From: Lachnoanaerobaculum sp. ICM7
GTDB lineage: Bacteria; Bacillota; Clostridia; Lachnospirales; Lachnospiraceae
Direction of reading: 5' to 3'
Assembly: GCF_000287675.1 (NCBI RefSeq)
Contig: NZ_ALJL01000016.1
Coordinates: 303,894 to 367,893, forward strand
Length of the DNA: 64,000 nucleotides
A model generated the notes under the pieces. That model was not told where the DNA came from and ran no database searches. It saw nothing but the letters and a program-made list of their open reading frames with translations. This document shows positions 26,265 through 33,643 of this stretch, one piece after another; position 1 is the first letter of the stretch, and every line of letters begins with the position of its first letter. A program made the translations under genes and the position numbers.

Positions 26265-27071
26265 CTACCTCACTTTATTTATCAAATCCTGAACCAAATT
26301 TCCATCTTCAATTTTTGTTATTGCAAAGCTCTTCTTGCCGGCATCTTTTATAGATGCACCGGTGAAATAACCTTCTTTGTCATCTATAATCAAAAAACGG
26401 TCATGAAAATCTGTAGTCGTTTTTATTCTCACACTCGGGTATTGAGCATTAAACTTATTGATATCTTTTGTTGTTAAGCTCTCTTTTCCTGCTGTTGCTA
26501 TCAGTACATCAACTCCTGAATTCTTCTTACAAAGTATGTTAAGCGTATTTACATCCACATAATTATCAATCAAGATCAGTTTACTCTGTGCTTTTCCAAC
26601 TAAATCTGCAATAAAACTGAAAGCATCATAGATTTGACCATCAAAAAATATCTTTTGTTTTACCTCTGTATTGCTCGCAATATAGTTGAATACTTCTTCG
26701 TGTTTCTTATCTGTTTCCAGTTGCTTATTCATCCCCTTATCTATTTCTTTTTTCAAGTCCAAATGACTAAGTTCCAGTCTATCAAGTCTGGAAAAGAGTT
26801 CCTGATTCGTAAGCAAAAACTTACGCATTTCAACAAAGCTATCCATAATTTTAATGCCGGTATCTACCGCAACTTCACTTTTAAGCACAGCAGATAACAT
26901 TGCAATCCCTTGTTCTGTGTAAACATAAGGCATATATCGCCTACCGCCATAAGTACTGTTTGTACTTGAGGTTCCATTTTGGAATCTCAAGTTTTTATAT
27001 TCCACCTCCGTTATTTGAAAACAAAAGCGTTCAGGAAACCTTGCAATATTTCTTTTCATTGCTTTATTCAA
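26265..27071 (-). CDS. ORF6N-domain protein with PLD-like C-terminus (5'-truncated, copy 1)
   Basis: A phage-antirepressor-like ORF6N domain (KRNIARFPERFCFQITEVEY, then GGRRYMPYVYTEQGIAML) is followed by a coiled linker. The C-terminal domain (about residues 150-268, KLILIDNYVDVNTLNIL to DFHDRFLIIDDKEGYFTGAS) looks like the phospholipase-D-like end found on such proteins; HDRFLIID is its best motif. The normal first ~40 residues of ORF6N are absent. The in-frame bases upstream still read KVTTGNLNKA, then run into the end of the VOC gene. The only start is a TTG at 27071 without a good ribosome site, so it is probably a truncated or silent gene. Confidence 0.65.
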   Translation of the reverse strand: MNKAMKRNIARFPERFCFQITEVEYKNLRFQNGTSSTNSTYGGRRYMPYVYTEQGIAMLSAVLKSEVAVDTGIKIMDSFVEMRKFLLTNQELFSRLDRLELSHLDLKKEIDKGMNKQLETDKKHEEVFNYIASNTEVKQKIFFDGQIYDAFSFIADLVGKAQSKLILIDNYVDVNTLNILCKKNSGVDVLIATAGKESLTTKDINKFNAQYPSVRIKTTTDFHDRFLIIDDKEGYFTGASIKDAGKKSFAITKIEDGNLVQDLINKVR

Positions 27072-27090
27072 ATTACCTGTCGTAACTTTA

Positions 27091-27480
27091 TCAGTTTGTA
27101 AATCTTAATAAATATCCATTGGGATCTTGTATTAAGAACTCAATTTGTGTTTCTTCTGTCCCATTAACTTGATATTTATTTCTTGTTAGTTCTTTATATA
27201 TTTCAAAATTTAGAGTTTTCACTAATTTATAAAGTTCTTCAACATCTTCGACTGCTATTGAAAAATTTATACCTCTTCCCAATGGATAACTTAATTCTCC
27301 CGTGTTCCACCCATCATCATGAATTTGTTCAAACATAAACTGACTATCTTGAAAAGACATAAAAATAAATTTCTCTTTCTGTCGTTCGTACTCTATTTTA
27401 AACCCTAGTTCTTTGTAAAATTTTTTAGTTTGAAGAATATCAAAAACTGATAATTCAGGAATCAAATTATTAAAATCCAT
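27091..27480 (-). CDS. VOC family (glyoxalase/bleomycin-resistance-like) protein
   Basis: A 129-residue single VOC unit pair. It has the opening IPELSVFDILQTKKFYKELGF, the middle GRGINFSIAVEDVEELYKLV and the closing IEFLIQDPNGYLLRFT, which is the pattern of bleomycin-binding and related dioxygenase-fold proteins. Small stand-alone members often bind or modify drugs, but the ligand here is unknown. ATG 27480 has AGGAGAAGTTGAT upstream. It ends about 20 nt before the truncated ORF6N frame, marking a recombination joint. Confidence 0.82.
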   Translation of the reverse strand: MDFNNLIPELSVFDILQTKKFYKELGFKIEYERQKEKFIFMSFQDSQFMFEQIHDDGWNTGELSYPLGRGINFSIAVEDVEELYKLVKTLNFEIYKELTRNKYQVNGTEETQIEFLIQDPNGYLLRFTN

Positions 27481-27508
27481 ATCAACTTCTCCTAAAATTC
27501 TAATTTAT

Positions 27509-28267
27509 CTATTTCGATAATTTAGCTGATTTAGTTGCAATATATGTTTTAATATTCATTTCATGCAACCTACCGGAACCGTTTGTATCTTCATATATAT
27601 CAAGCAGAGTAAATCCTGCCTTTAATTGTCCACCTATCTGCTCAGTTATATTGTGAGAGAACTGAATTCCTGAATTTCCTTTAATCATATATTCTTTAGC
27701 CGCTTTATCTTTTAATGGATTAAAAGGCATTTTCCAAACAATTTCTTTTTCTTCGTCATCCACAATGTAGTTTATCTCATTATTTAAACCTGCAAGAAGA
27801 ATTCCACCCTTTTTCAGAACTCTATATGCTTCGTTAAAAACATGTTGCACATCTTCAACATAACAGTTTGAAACAGGATGAAACACTATATCAAAAGTTT
27901 CATTTTCAAAAGGCAAAATTTTTGTCATATCACCTTCAATTGCTTTAATATTATAGCCCTCTCTTTCAGCAACTAAAAATTCGTTTTCTATTTGCTTTGA
28001 AGAATAATCAAGCACAGTACATTCTGCCCCTAAAGCATTAAATATAGGCATTTGCTGACCTCCACCTGATGCTAAACCTAAAATTTTCTTTCCTTTTAAA
28101 TCTCCCAGCCACTCATGTGGAACCGGAAATGTAGGAGTAAGAAAAACTTTCCATTCTCCATTTTTCGCACTGATATATGCATCATGTGAAGTTGGTTTCC
28201 CCCATTCCCAACCTTCCTCAACCCATCTGTCAATAGTTTCTTTGTTTATATCCTGATATGTTTTCAT
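27509..28267 (-). CDS. Class I SAM-dependent methyltransferase
   Basis: A UbiE/Methyltransf_11-type enzyme of 252 residues. The SAM loop is KKILGLASGGGQQMPIFNAL, then CTVLDYSSKQIENE (acidic residue after strand 2), and FDIVFHPVSNCYVEDV. The frame is open to 28369, but ATG 28267 has a perfect GGAGGT ten nt upstream and a family-like start (MKTYQDINKETIDRWVEEGW), so the upstream 34 codons are rejected. The substrate is unknown. It lies in the accessory strip between the VOC and GNAT genes. Confidence 0.85.
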   Translation of the reverse strand: MKTYQDINKETIDRWVEEGWEWGKPTSHDAYISAKNGEWKVFLTPTFPVPHEWLGDLKGKKILGLASGGGQQMPIFNALGAECTVLDYSSKQIENEFLVAEREGYNIKAIEGDMTKILPFENETFDIVFHPVSNCYVEDVQHVFNEAYRVLKKGGILLAGLNNEINYIVDDEEKEIVWKMPFNPLKDKAAKEYMIKGNSGIQFSHNITEQIGGQLKAGFTLLDIYEDTNGSGRLHEMNIKTYIATKSAKLSK

Positions 28268-28290
28268 TATTTTACTTACCTCCATAACAA

Positions 28291-28324
28291 CTAAAAATTC
28301 ACTAACCTTGGTAAACCATGATTT
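28291..28324 (-). repeat. Recurring intergenic site, divergent copy
   Basis: Minus strand AAATCATGGTTTACCAAGGT then TAGTGAATTTTTAG. It aligns with the sites at 21781, 28826 and 29314 but with several changes, and lies just upstream of the methyltransferase ribosome site. Confidence 0.4.
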
Positions 28325-28375
28325 AACTATACTGTTTATCATAGTAAACAATCTACTTCTAAACAGCATTTCAAA

Positions 28376-28786
28376 TCACAACTCTTTTGTATAATAGTAC
28401 CTCTCCCCTATATAAGGATATTTTTTCAATGCAAACACCTCTTTATAACCATGTTTTTCATAAAATTTTGGTGCTTGAAAATTAAAAGTATCCACAAATG
28501 AATACTTACAGCCTCTATTTCTTGACTCATTTTCCGCCATTTTCAAGATTTTTGAACCGATCCCTTGTCTCCGTAAATCCTCACTGACATATAAATATTC
28601 AATCTCAAGCCAATTTCCAAAAGTTTCCGCTACCATTCCTGCAACCAAATTGCCCTCTTCATCTTCCAAATAAATATTAAGAGGTTCACTTTTAGACGGT
28701 TCTCTATTGGCTCTATTGTATGCTCTTATTAAATTTGCCAGTTCATGCGTTCTTTCCGATTTAGTGTTTTCTAATTCCAATTTCAT
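28376..28786 (-). CDS. GNAT family N-acetyltransferase (paralogue 2)
   Basis: A 136-residue GNAT almost the same as the protein at 21330-21740 (14 differences). It keeps the acetyl-CoA loop as DLRRQGIGSKILKMAENE. The Gly-to-Arg change just before the QGIG core is worth noting, since this loop contacts the pyrophosphate. Downstream and upstream noncoding bases also match paralogue 1, showing that the whole unit was copied, not only the coding part. The substrate is unknown. Confidence 0.85.
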   Translation of the reverse strand: MKLELENTKSERTHELANLIRAYNRANREPSKSEPLNIYLEDEEGNLVAGMVAETFGNWLEIEYLYVSEDLRRQGIGSKILKMAENESRNRGCKYSFVDTFNFQAPKFYEKHGYKEVFALKKYPYIGERYYYTKEL

Positions 28787-28825
28787 ACTTTATAAGTCCT
28801 TCACTATTTTGTACTTCAATTTTTT

Positions 28826-28860
28826 AAATTCTAATTACCGAACTTAGCAAACATGGATTT
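28826..28860 (-). repeat. Recurring ~35-bp intergenic site, copy 2
   Basis: Minus strand AAATCCATGTTTGCTAAGTT then CGGTAATTAGAATTT. It lies between GNAT 3 and GNAT 2 and is almost the same as copy 1 at 21781-21815 but without its hairpin-forming pairs. Confidence 0.6.
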
Positions 28861-29299
28861 ATCTCTCCATACGAACAAGAAACTCTATCGTGTCTTCTTT
28901 ATATTTCTTTTTATTTGTAGTGTCAAAACCATGTTTCTTATAAAATACTATTGCTTTTATATTTTTTTCTAATACCCATAAAAAATCAACATCTTTTTCT
29001 GCTATTCCATATTCTAATAAATCAGCCCCAATAGATTTTCCTTGAAGAGTAGGTTCAACAAATAATCTCCTCACTTCCCTTTTTTCGATTTGAATAAACC
29101 CTTTTACAACACCATCATCATAAACCCAAATGCTATCCAATTCTTTTGCAAAACTTTCTACCATATTAAAAACTGTTAAATCTTCAAAATAGAAAGTATC
29201 TTTTTGAAATATCGGATAAAAATTTAGCCTATTGTTAAATACAAATATTTCGGCTATTCTCACTAAATCATCAACCGTTGCTTGTCTTATATAATTCAT
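28859..29299 (-). CDS. GNAT family N-acetyltransferase (third, distinct)
   Basis: A 146-residue GNAT unrelated in detail to the two paralogues. It opens MNYIRQATVDDLVRIAEIF. The core is VRRLFVEPTLQGKSIGADLL (acetyl-CoA loop QGKSIG), and it ends IVFYKKHGFDTTNKKKYKED with the typical GNAT closing strand. The substrate is not predictable. Recurring intergenic sites flank it on both sides (28826-28860 and 29314-29348), which makes it look like one movable gene unit. Confidence 0.83.
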   Translation of the reverse strand: MNYIRQATVDDLVRIAEIFVFNNRLNFYPIFQKDTFYFEDLTVFNMVESFAKELDSIWVYDDGVVKGFIQIEKREVRRLFVEPTLQGKSIGADLLEYGIAEKDVDFLWVLEKNIKAIVFYKKHGFDTTNKKKYKEDTIEFLVRMER

Positions 29300-29313
29300 G
29301 CTTCACACCACCA

Positions 29314-29348
29314 GATTCAAATTTACCCAGACTAGTAAACATGGATTT
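29314..29348 (-). repeat. Recurring ~35-bp intergenic site, copy 3
   Basis: Minus strand AAATCCATGTTTACTAGTCT then GGGTAAATTTGAATC. It is preceded by GTAATTAAGAAATC, the same bases that end the small membrane protein gene at 30335, so the truncated ORF6N gene sits between two copies of that 14-mer. Confidence 0.6.
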
Positions 29349-29399
29349 CTTAATTACTTTTTTAATAAACTTACTAAAAGGTGTCCTGTTATTTACACA

Positions 29400-30320
29400 C
29401 TAAATTCTCAAATCCTTATTATTTAACATTCCACCAAATATTGTATGATACAAATCCTTTGCCGATTCTTCTATCTTGGTAATACTTGAGATTTTATTTC
29501 CTGCATCCTTCGATGATGCTCCACAAAGATAAAATGCTTCATTTTCCGTTCCATAGTCTATTGAAATATACCTATCATGATACTTTTTACCTGCAATCTT
29601 TATTTTTAAGTTAATGTTAGGGTAATCTCTTATAAAATCATTTAAAATACTTTTTGTAAGCATATCTTTATTTCTAACATTATCGCTAAATATGATGACT
29701 TCCACATTATCTTTTGCAGTTCTTAGCAGCTCTAATGTTTTTAAGCCTATGTAGTTATCTATCACAAAAATACTTTTCTTTGCAGACTTATATATTTTTG
29801 TATAGGCAACATCCGCTTCAATCTTATCTCCATTCATCAAAAGGAAATGCTTATAGGTGTCCGGATCTATGAAATTTTCCATCACTTTTTTCAAATCTTC
29901 TTTAGTAGCCATTTGAGATTTTATTTCTGCAATATCCTTTGTATTTTGGTTTGTCTGTACTGCAATTTGCAACAATTCTTTTGAACCAATAAAGTCTTGA
30001 TTCTCAATAATAAAGTCTTTCATCTGCTTAAACATTCGTATTAAAGCCTTGCTTTGCTTAACAGCAAGTTCTCCTCTTAATACAGTCATAAGCATATAGA
30101 TACCCTGTTCCGTAAAGGCGTAAGGTTTATACTTTATATTGCTTACTCTACCTGTTCCTTTGTTCAAGGTCGCATTTTGCGACCTTGAAATTTCAGATAT
30201 TTCCTCTTCAGTCAATTGAAACATAAAATCATCATCAAATTTTTCGTCATTTCTTTTAACTTGTTCATTAAATCTTTTGGTAGAATACCCATAAATTTCA
30301 ACAAGATCAAAATCAAGCAT
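29400..30320 (-). CDS. ORF6N-domain protein with PLD-like C-terminus (5'-truncated, copy 2)
   Basis: A 306-residue relative of the 26265-27071 protein but a different subfamily. It starts MLDFDLVEIYGYSTKRFNEQ, which is the inside of a normal ORF6N domain (usually preceded by ~20 residues ending IRGxQV). It continues with YKPYAFTEQGIYMLMTVLRG, a coiled region, and a PLD-like end with YHDRYISIDYG. In-frame bases upstream still encode LRNQKV before hitting a stop, so the gene lost its true start. The ATG has only a weak AAAGG site. Function as a DNA-binding phage-type regulator is inferred for the family only. Confidence 0.65.
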   Translation of the reverse strand: MLDFDLVEIYGYSTKRFNEQVKRNDEKFDDDFMFQLTEEEISEISRSQNATLNKGTGRVSNIKYKPYAFTEQGIYMLMTVLRGELAVKQSKALIRMFKQMKDFIIENQDFIGSKELLQIAVQTNQNTKDIAEIKSQMATKEDLKKVMENFIDPDTYKHFLLMNGDKIEADVAYTKIYKSAKKSIFVIDNYIGLKTLELLRTAKDNVEVIIFSDNVRNKDMLTKSILNDFIRDYPNINLKIKIAGKKYHDRYISIDYGTENEAFYLCGASSKDAGNKISSITKIEESAKDLYHTIFGGMLNNKDLRI

Positions 30321-30334
30321 AACCTTTTGATTTC

Positions 30335-30655
30335 TTAATTACTCATTTTTTTAATTAATCTTCCCAAAAGATTTCCTGTTGTTGCAATTATACCGTATAT
30401 CAATACATAAACAGCTGCACTTTCATTATAAAATATAAATATAGTCGGAACAAAGAGTATCATAATTAGCAATAAAAATATCAAGTTAAAAGAATGCCTA
30501 ATCCCATAAATTAGAGAAGTTAAAAAACAAATAATCGTAATTAAAATTAGTAAGAAGAATATACCGGTTCCTGTATCATTAATTAAAACAGGTAACACAT
30601 AAAAAGCTAGAATTATCACTATTAAGTAAAGAGACATTTCTCTTATTTTTTTCAT
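30335..30655 (-). CDS. Small four-helix membrane protein (paralogue 2)
   Basis: A 106-residue hydrophobic protein, close copy of 21821-22138. The shared opening is MKKIREMS, and the last two segments NESAAVYVLIYGIIA are conserved. Changes are mostly among hydrophobic residues, as expected under selection for membrane helices. The upstream GAGGTAAAG ribosome site is also copied. The function is unknown. Confidence 0.7.
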   Translation of the reverse strand: MKKIREMSLYLIVIILAFYVLPVLINDTGTGIFFLLILITIICFLTSLIYGIRHSFNLIFLLLIMILFVPTIFIFYNESAAVYVLIYGIIATTGNLLGRLIKKMSN

Positions 30656-30702
30656 TTTCTTTACCTCCGTAAATTCACATACTTTATTTCTACAAACCCG
30701 AA

Positions 30703-30814
30703 TTATCCCTTAATAGATAATTTCATAGTAAAGCTTACAATAATCACAGTCACATAACAATCCTGAGGACAATAAATTGTAGTACTCTCTCGTTTTAACT
30801 ATATATATCTTCAT
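30703..30814 (-). pseudogene. Internally deleted copy of the CxCxxC protein gene
   Basis: Minus strand starts MKIYIVKTREYYNLLSSGLL then CDCDYCKLYY, matching MNIDIVKTKEYYNSLSSDML... of the intact gene at 22186-22566. It then jumps to the last codons (MKLSIKG equivalent) out of frame, so roughly 80 codons are missing. It lies at the same position relative to the membrane protein as in the intact copy. Confidence 0.75.
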
Positions 30815-31033
30815 CCTTTAGTTCCTCTCCCGGAATATTTCCGGAAAACATTTCTAATATAGATTTTACTGTACTTTTCATATTCAGTCCATCTTTTAGT
30901 CCCGGCCTGTAGAAAAACTTTTCTGTATCTGCTCCACTACTATGGTACTCGCAGATTCTTCAAGCTTTACTACAACTTTTCCAACAAAATTACCGACTAC
31001 AGAAAAAGCACATATCTGAAAGATTCTATAATC
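30795..31033 (-). pseudogene. Orphan open frame, C-terminal protein fragment
   Basis: A 79-codon frame without its own start reads FSVVGNFVGKVVVKLEESAS, then TIVVEQIQKKFFYRPGLKDG and MKSTVKSILEMFSGNIPG. It has coding-like composition but no recognised family. The corresponding place in the other duplicated copy (about 22650-22720) lacks about 160 bp of it. Probably a remnant of a lost gene. The remaining bases in 30656-31088 hold nothing else I can support. Confidence 0.4.
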
Positions 31034-31088
31034 TTAAAGTTATGTGCTTAGTTTTTACGCTATTCGATTATTTAGACATACCGTTTTT

Positions 31089-31931
31089 TTAAGCTTTAGT
31101 TATAGGAATCCAAAGTTCCATTTTATATTCTTCACTATCCATATCACCTTCGTAATAATATTCAAAGTCAGGTTTACCTGAATGTACATAACCATGCTCA
31201 GGGAAAAATACTTCCATCGCATACTTCCATCCGTTATGAATACAATTCGGAACCCTTCCTATTAACTCTACAACGGCATACTCTGCTTCTTCCACTTCCA
31301 AAACATCTAACCCCATGCTTATGGCTTTGTCTACATCATTAACAATATAGCCTGCCATGTAGTTTATTTTGCTTGGATTTTCTACATCATGACAAACGCC
31401 CATACTTTGACCGCTTCCCAAACTTGCAAGTTCATCGTAGCTATATTTTTTATATAGCTTATTCCATACACTCGGACATAATGATGAATTGATGCTTTGT
31501 TCATTTACACCAGCAACTGTAAATGCTTGTTTCTTTTGAATTGTAATGTTCATGCTTCTTCCTCCCCTTACACTTAGTGCTAATTGCACTCGTGATACTA
31601 ATTTGAACGGATTTCCATTTCTTACCTCAGAAGGAGTAAATCCATGAAAATTTTTAAAAGCTGTTCCAAATGAATCTGATGACTCATATCCAAATTTGAA
31701 AGCAACATCAATAATTTTTTCATCCGTATTTCTTAATATAATGGCTGCTTCCGTCAATCTTCTGCTTCTTAAATATTCTGAAAGCGTTGTTTCAGTCAGA
31801 ATAGAAAACAAGCGACTGAACATTGAATACGAATATCCGGATAACTGAGTTACTTTCTTTTCATCAATTTCATCATCAAGAACTGTTTCAAGATAATCAA
31901 TCGTATCGTTAAACGACTTGATAATATTCAT
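31089..31931 (-). CDS. AraC-family regulator with GyrI-like effector domain
   Basis: A 280-residue transcription factor. The N-terminal double helix-turn-helix (about 1-105) has VTQLSGYSYSMFSRLFSI and IIDVAFKFGYESSDSFGTAF, typical AraC. The C-terminal part (about 125-280) is a GyrI/AraC_E_bind ligand domain (VEEAEYAVVELIGRVP, SGKPDFEYYYEGD), as in Rob/BmrR-type sensors of small organic compounds. ATG 31931 has AAAGGAGG upstream. It probably controls drug or stress genes, but no target operator was identified. Confidence 0.88.
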   Translation of the reverse strand: MNIIKSFNDTIDYLETVLDDEIDEKKVTQLSGYSYSMFSRLFSILTETTLSEYLRSRRLTEAAIILRNTDEKIIDVAFKFGYESSDSFGTAFKNFHGFTPSEVRNGNPFKLVSRVQLALSVRGGRSMNITIQKKQAFTVAGVNEQSINSSLCPSVWNKLYKKYSYDELASLGSGQSMGVCHDVENPSKINYMAGYIVNDVDKAISMGLDVLEVEEAEYAVVELIGRVPNCIHNGWKYAMEVFFPEHGYVHSGKPDFEYYYEGDMDSEEYKMELWIPITKA

Positions 31932-32068
31932 TTCGATTCCTCCTTTCCTTCAGTTTATTTTAGTATAGAGGAAGATTTCTTTTCCTACCCTACAATATCC
32001 GTACAAGTTTTATAGGTTTTATCTCATAGAAACTTATAGTATGCCACGTTCAACAAATTCAGATTTGA

Positions 32069-32851
32069 TCATAACATTTCAATATGAGACTTGAAATATT
32101 TCTCTTGAAATCTAACAGCTTCTTCAATTTCTTCTACTGTAAACTTTATTCCTATTGGAGCAATAACCCATTTTTCTTCTTCATCATCGTCCCTTTTGAT
32201 AACAGCAATTAATTCTCCTTCATATTCATCTACTGCTTTATCAACCCCAAGTATATATACGTCTTGTTCTTCTCCATCAGGAGCGATTATTCCTTCAATA
32301 TAACCATAATTGATTGGATAAATATGTTCAGGATAATCAGGATGAGCACTCCCAAGCTTACGATCAACTTTAACTTTTACAATTTTGCCAATCATATCTT
32401 CCATCACCAAATTCAAACCTAACATCATCTTCAAATTCTCAAACACGCTTTTAATCCCATCTTCATAACACCTACTATCAAAATCCGGTTTATACTTCGT
32501 CGTTTTCGTCTTAATGATATCCGAAAGCTCCATAAGATAGTCCTTATACATTTTAAGAAACTTACTTACACTTTCTGTCTTTTTTGAGTTCCACTCATTA
32601 GAGCTGAAATGAACATATACCATAAACTTCTTAGCTTTAGAATAATATCTTGCCTGATAAATTCCCGACTTAGGATAATACTTTGATATATTTCCGCTAA
32701 GACAAACACAAATATCCATCTTCTGTAATGTCTCCGTCTCAACGCTTTCAAAAATATTTTTCATTTCTTTTCTTACCGTTCTTGCGGCAGACAGTATATC
32801 ATCCAATATATCATCCGTTCCGCCAACAATAATATTCATATTGACTTTCAT
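32069..32851 (-). CDS. Two-domain protein: unknown N-terminal domain plus pyrophosphatase-like C-terminal domain
   Basis: The C-terminal ~107 residues (from MIGKIVKVKVDRKLGSAHPD near residue 153) match the short inorganic-pyrophosphatase-like proteins of Clostridia, including YPINYGYIEGIIAPDGEEQD and a late FQEKYF. The N-terminal ~150 residues (KVNMNIIVGGTDDILDDILS, SGIYQARYYSKAKKFMVYVH) form a separate domain I cannot name; some resemblance to immunity-type proteins is only an impression. ATG 32851 has GAGGG upstream. A frame open to 32956 is rejected because it would run through the ispD terminator. Activity on pyrophosphate is unproven. Confidence 0.65.
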   Translation of the reverse strand: MKVNMNIIVGGTDDILDDILSAARTVRKEMKNIFESVETETLQKMDICVCLSGNISKYYPKSGIYQARYYSKAKKFMVYVHFSSNEWNSKKTESVSKFLKMYKDYLMELSDIIKTKTTKYKPDFDSRCYEDGIKSVFENLKMMLGLNLVMEDMIGKIVKVKVDRKLGSAHPDYPEHIYPINYGYIEGIIAPDGEEQDVYILGVDKAVDEYEGELIAVIKRDDDEEEKWVIAPIGIKFTVEEIEEAVRFQEKYFKSHIEML

Positions 32852-32911
32852 ATTTCCCTCGAATTCCGGCTGTGAAGTTAAAAAATCCCCCAACGCTTGA
32901 CATAATACCCA

Positions 32912-32946
32912 AAAAGCCAACGCAACCAAAGGCTGCATCGGCTTTT
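32912..32946 (-). terminator. Terminator of the tsa-ispD transcript
   Basis: A 16-bp stem (AAAAGCCGATGCAGCC with GGTTGCGTTGGCTTTT, three or four G-U pairs) around a TTT loop, beginning 4 nt past the ispD stop. Confidence 0.85.
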
Positions 32947-32949
32947 CTA

Positions 32950-33642
32950 TCAGCAATTCTCGGCGTCCAAAAACGCCTTAGCTATCACTATATCCTCAGG
33001 TGTTGTTACCTTAATATTTTTATAATCACCATCTATCAGCCTTACTTTGGTATCGGTAAATTTCTCCAACACCATTGCATCATCTGTGATTCCAAGATTT
33101 TTATAATCTGTTTTATACAGCTTTTCAAAGGCAGACTTTATTAAAGCTATATCAAAGCACTGTGGAGTCTGGATGATACAAAGTGTATTTCGATCAATTG
33201 TCTCACCACCAAATTCTCCGTCTCTAACTCTTATAGTGTCCTTTGGAGCTACTACAGGTACAACAGCCCTATATTTAAAGGTCTCTTCTATACATCTGTT
33301 TATAAGCTCCACACTTATCATTGCTCTGGCAGAATCATGTATCATACAGATATCGCCTGTAGCTTTTTTTAACCCGTTGTATACGGAGTCATACCTTTCA
33401 TCACCACCGGCTACGATACTGATCACCTTACTAAATCCATATTTATTTACAATATCTTCTCTTACAAAATCAATATCATCTTTTGAAGTGACTACAATGA
33501 TTTCATCCGCCTTACTTTCACTGAAGGCTTTTAAAGAATAGTATAATAATGGCTTATCAAAAAGCTCTACAAACTGCTTCTTTTTCTTGGCATTAAATCT
33601 CTTACCGCTGCCTGCCGCAAGTATTATTGCTATACTCTTCAT
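32950..33642 (-). CDS. ispD: 2-C-methyl-D-erythritol 4-phosphate cytidylyltransferase (IspD)
   Basis: Third enzyme of the MEP isoprenoid pathway, making CDP-methylerythritol. Signature regions: the N-terminal ILAAGSGKRF nucleotide loop, VVTSKDDIDFV, GGDERYDSVYNGL, HDSARAMIS and the late GITDDAMVLEK. The ATG at 33642, 2 nt past the tsaD stop, gives the usual 230 residues; an upstream start at 33669 would add nine residues inside tsaD and is rejected. It is the last gene of the tsa cluster and is followed at once by a terminator. Other MEP genes are not in the window. Confidence 0.94.
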   Translation of the reverse strand: MKSIAIILAAGSGKRFNAKKKKQFVELFDKPLLYYSLKAFSESKADEIIVVTSKDDIDFVREDIVNKYGFSKVISIVAGGDERYDSVYNGLKKATGDICMIHDSARAMISVELINRCIEETFKYRAVVPVVAPKDTIRVRDGEFGGETIDRNTLCIIQTPQCFDIALIKSAFEKLYKTDYKNLGITDDAMVLEKFTDTKVRLIDGDYKNIKVTTPEDIVIAKAFLDAENC

Positions 33643-33643
33643 A

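Noticed and set aside
21281..31082. Chromosomal integron
   Set aside because: No IntI-type integrase and no classical attC inverse-core pair were seen; the recurring sites may be explained by duplication. Kept only as a cassette-like observation.
32852..32956. N-terminal extension of the pyrophosphatase-like protein (hydrophobic 35 residues)
   Set aside because: It would be translated through the ispD terminator hairpin from a TTG without a proper ribosome site, while ATG 32851 has one.
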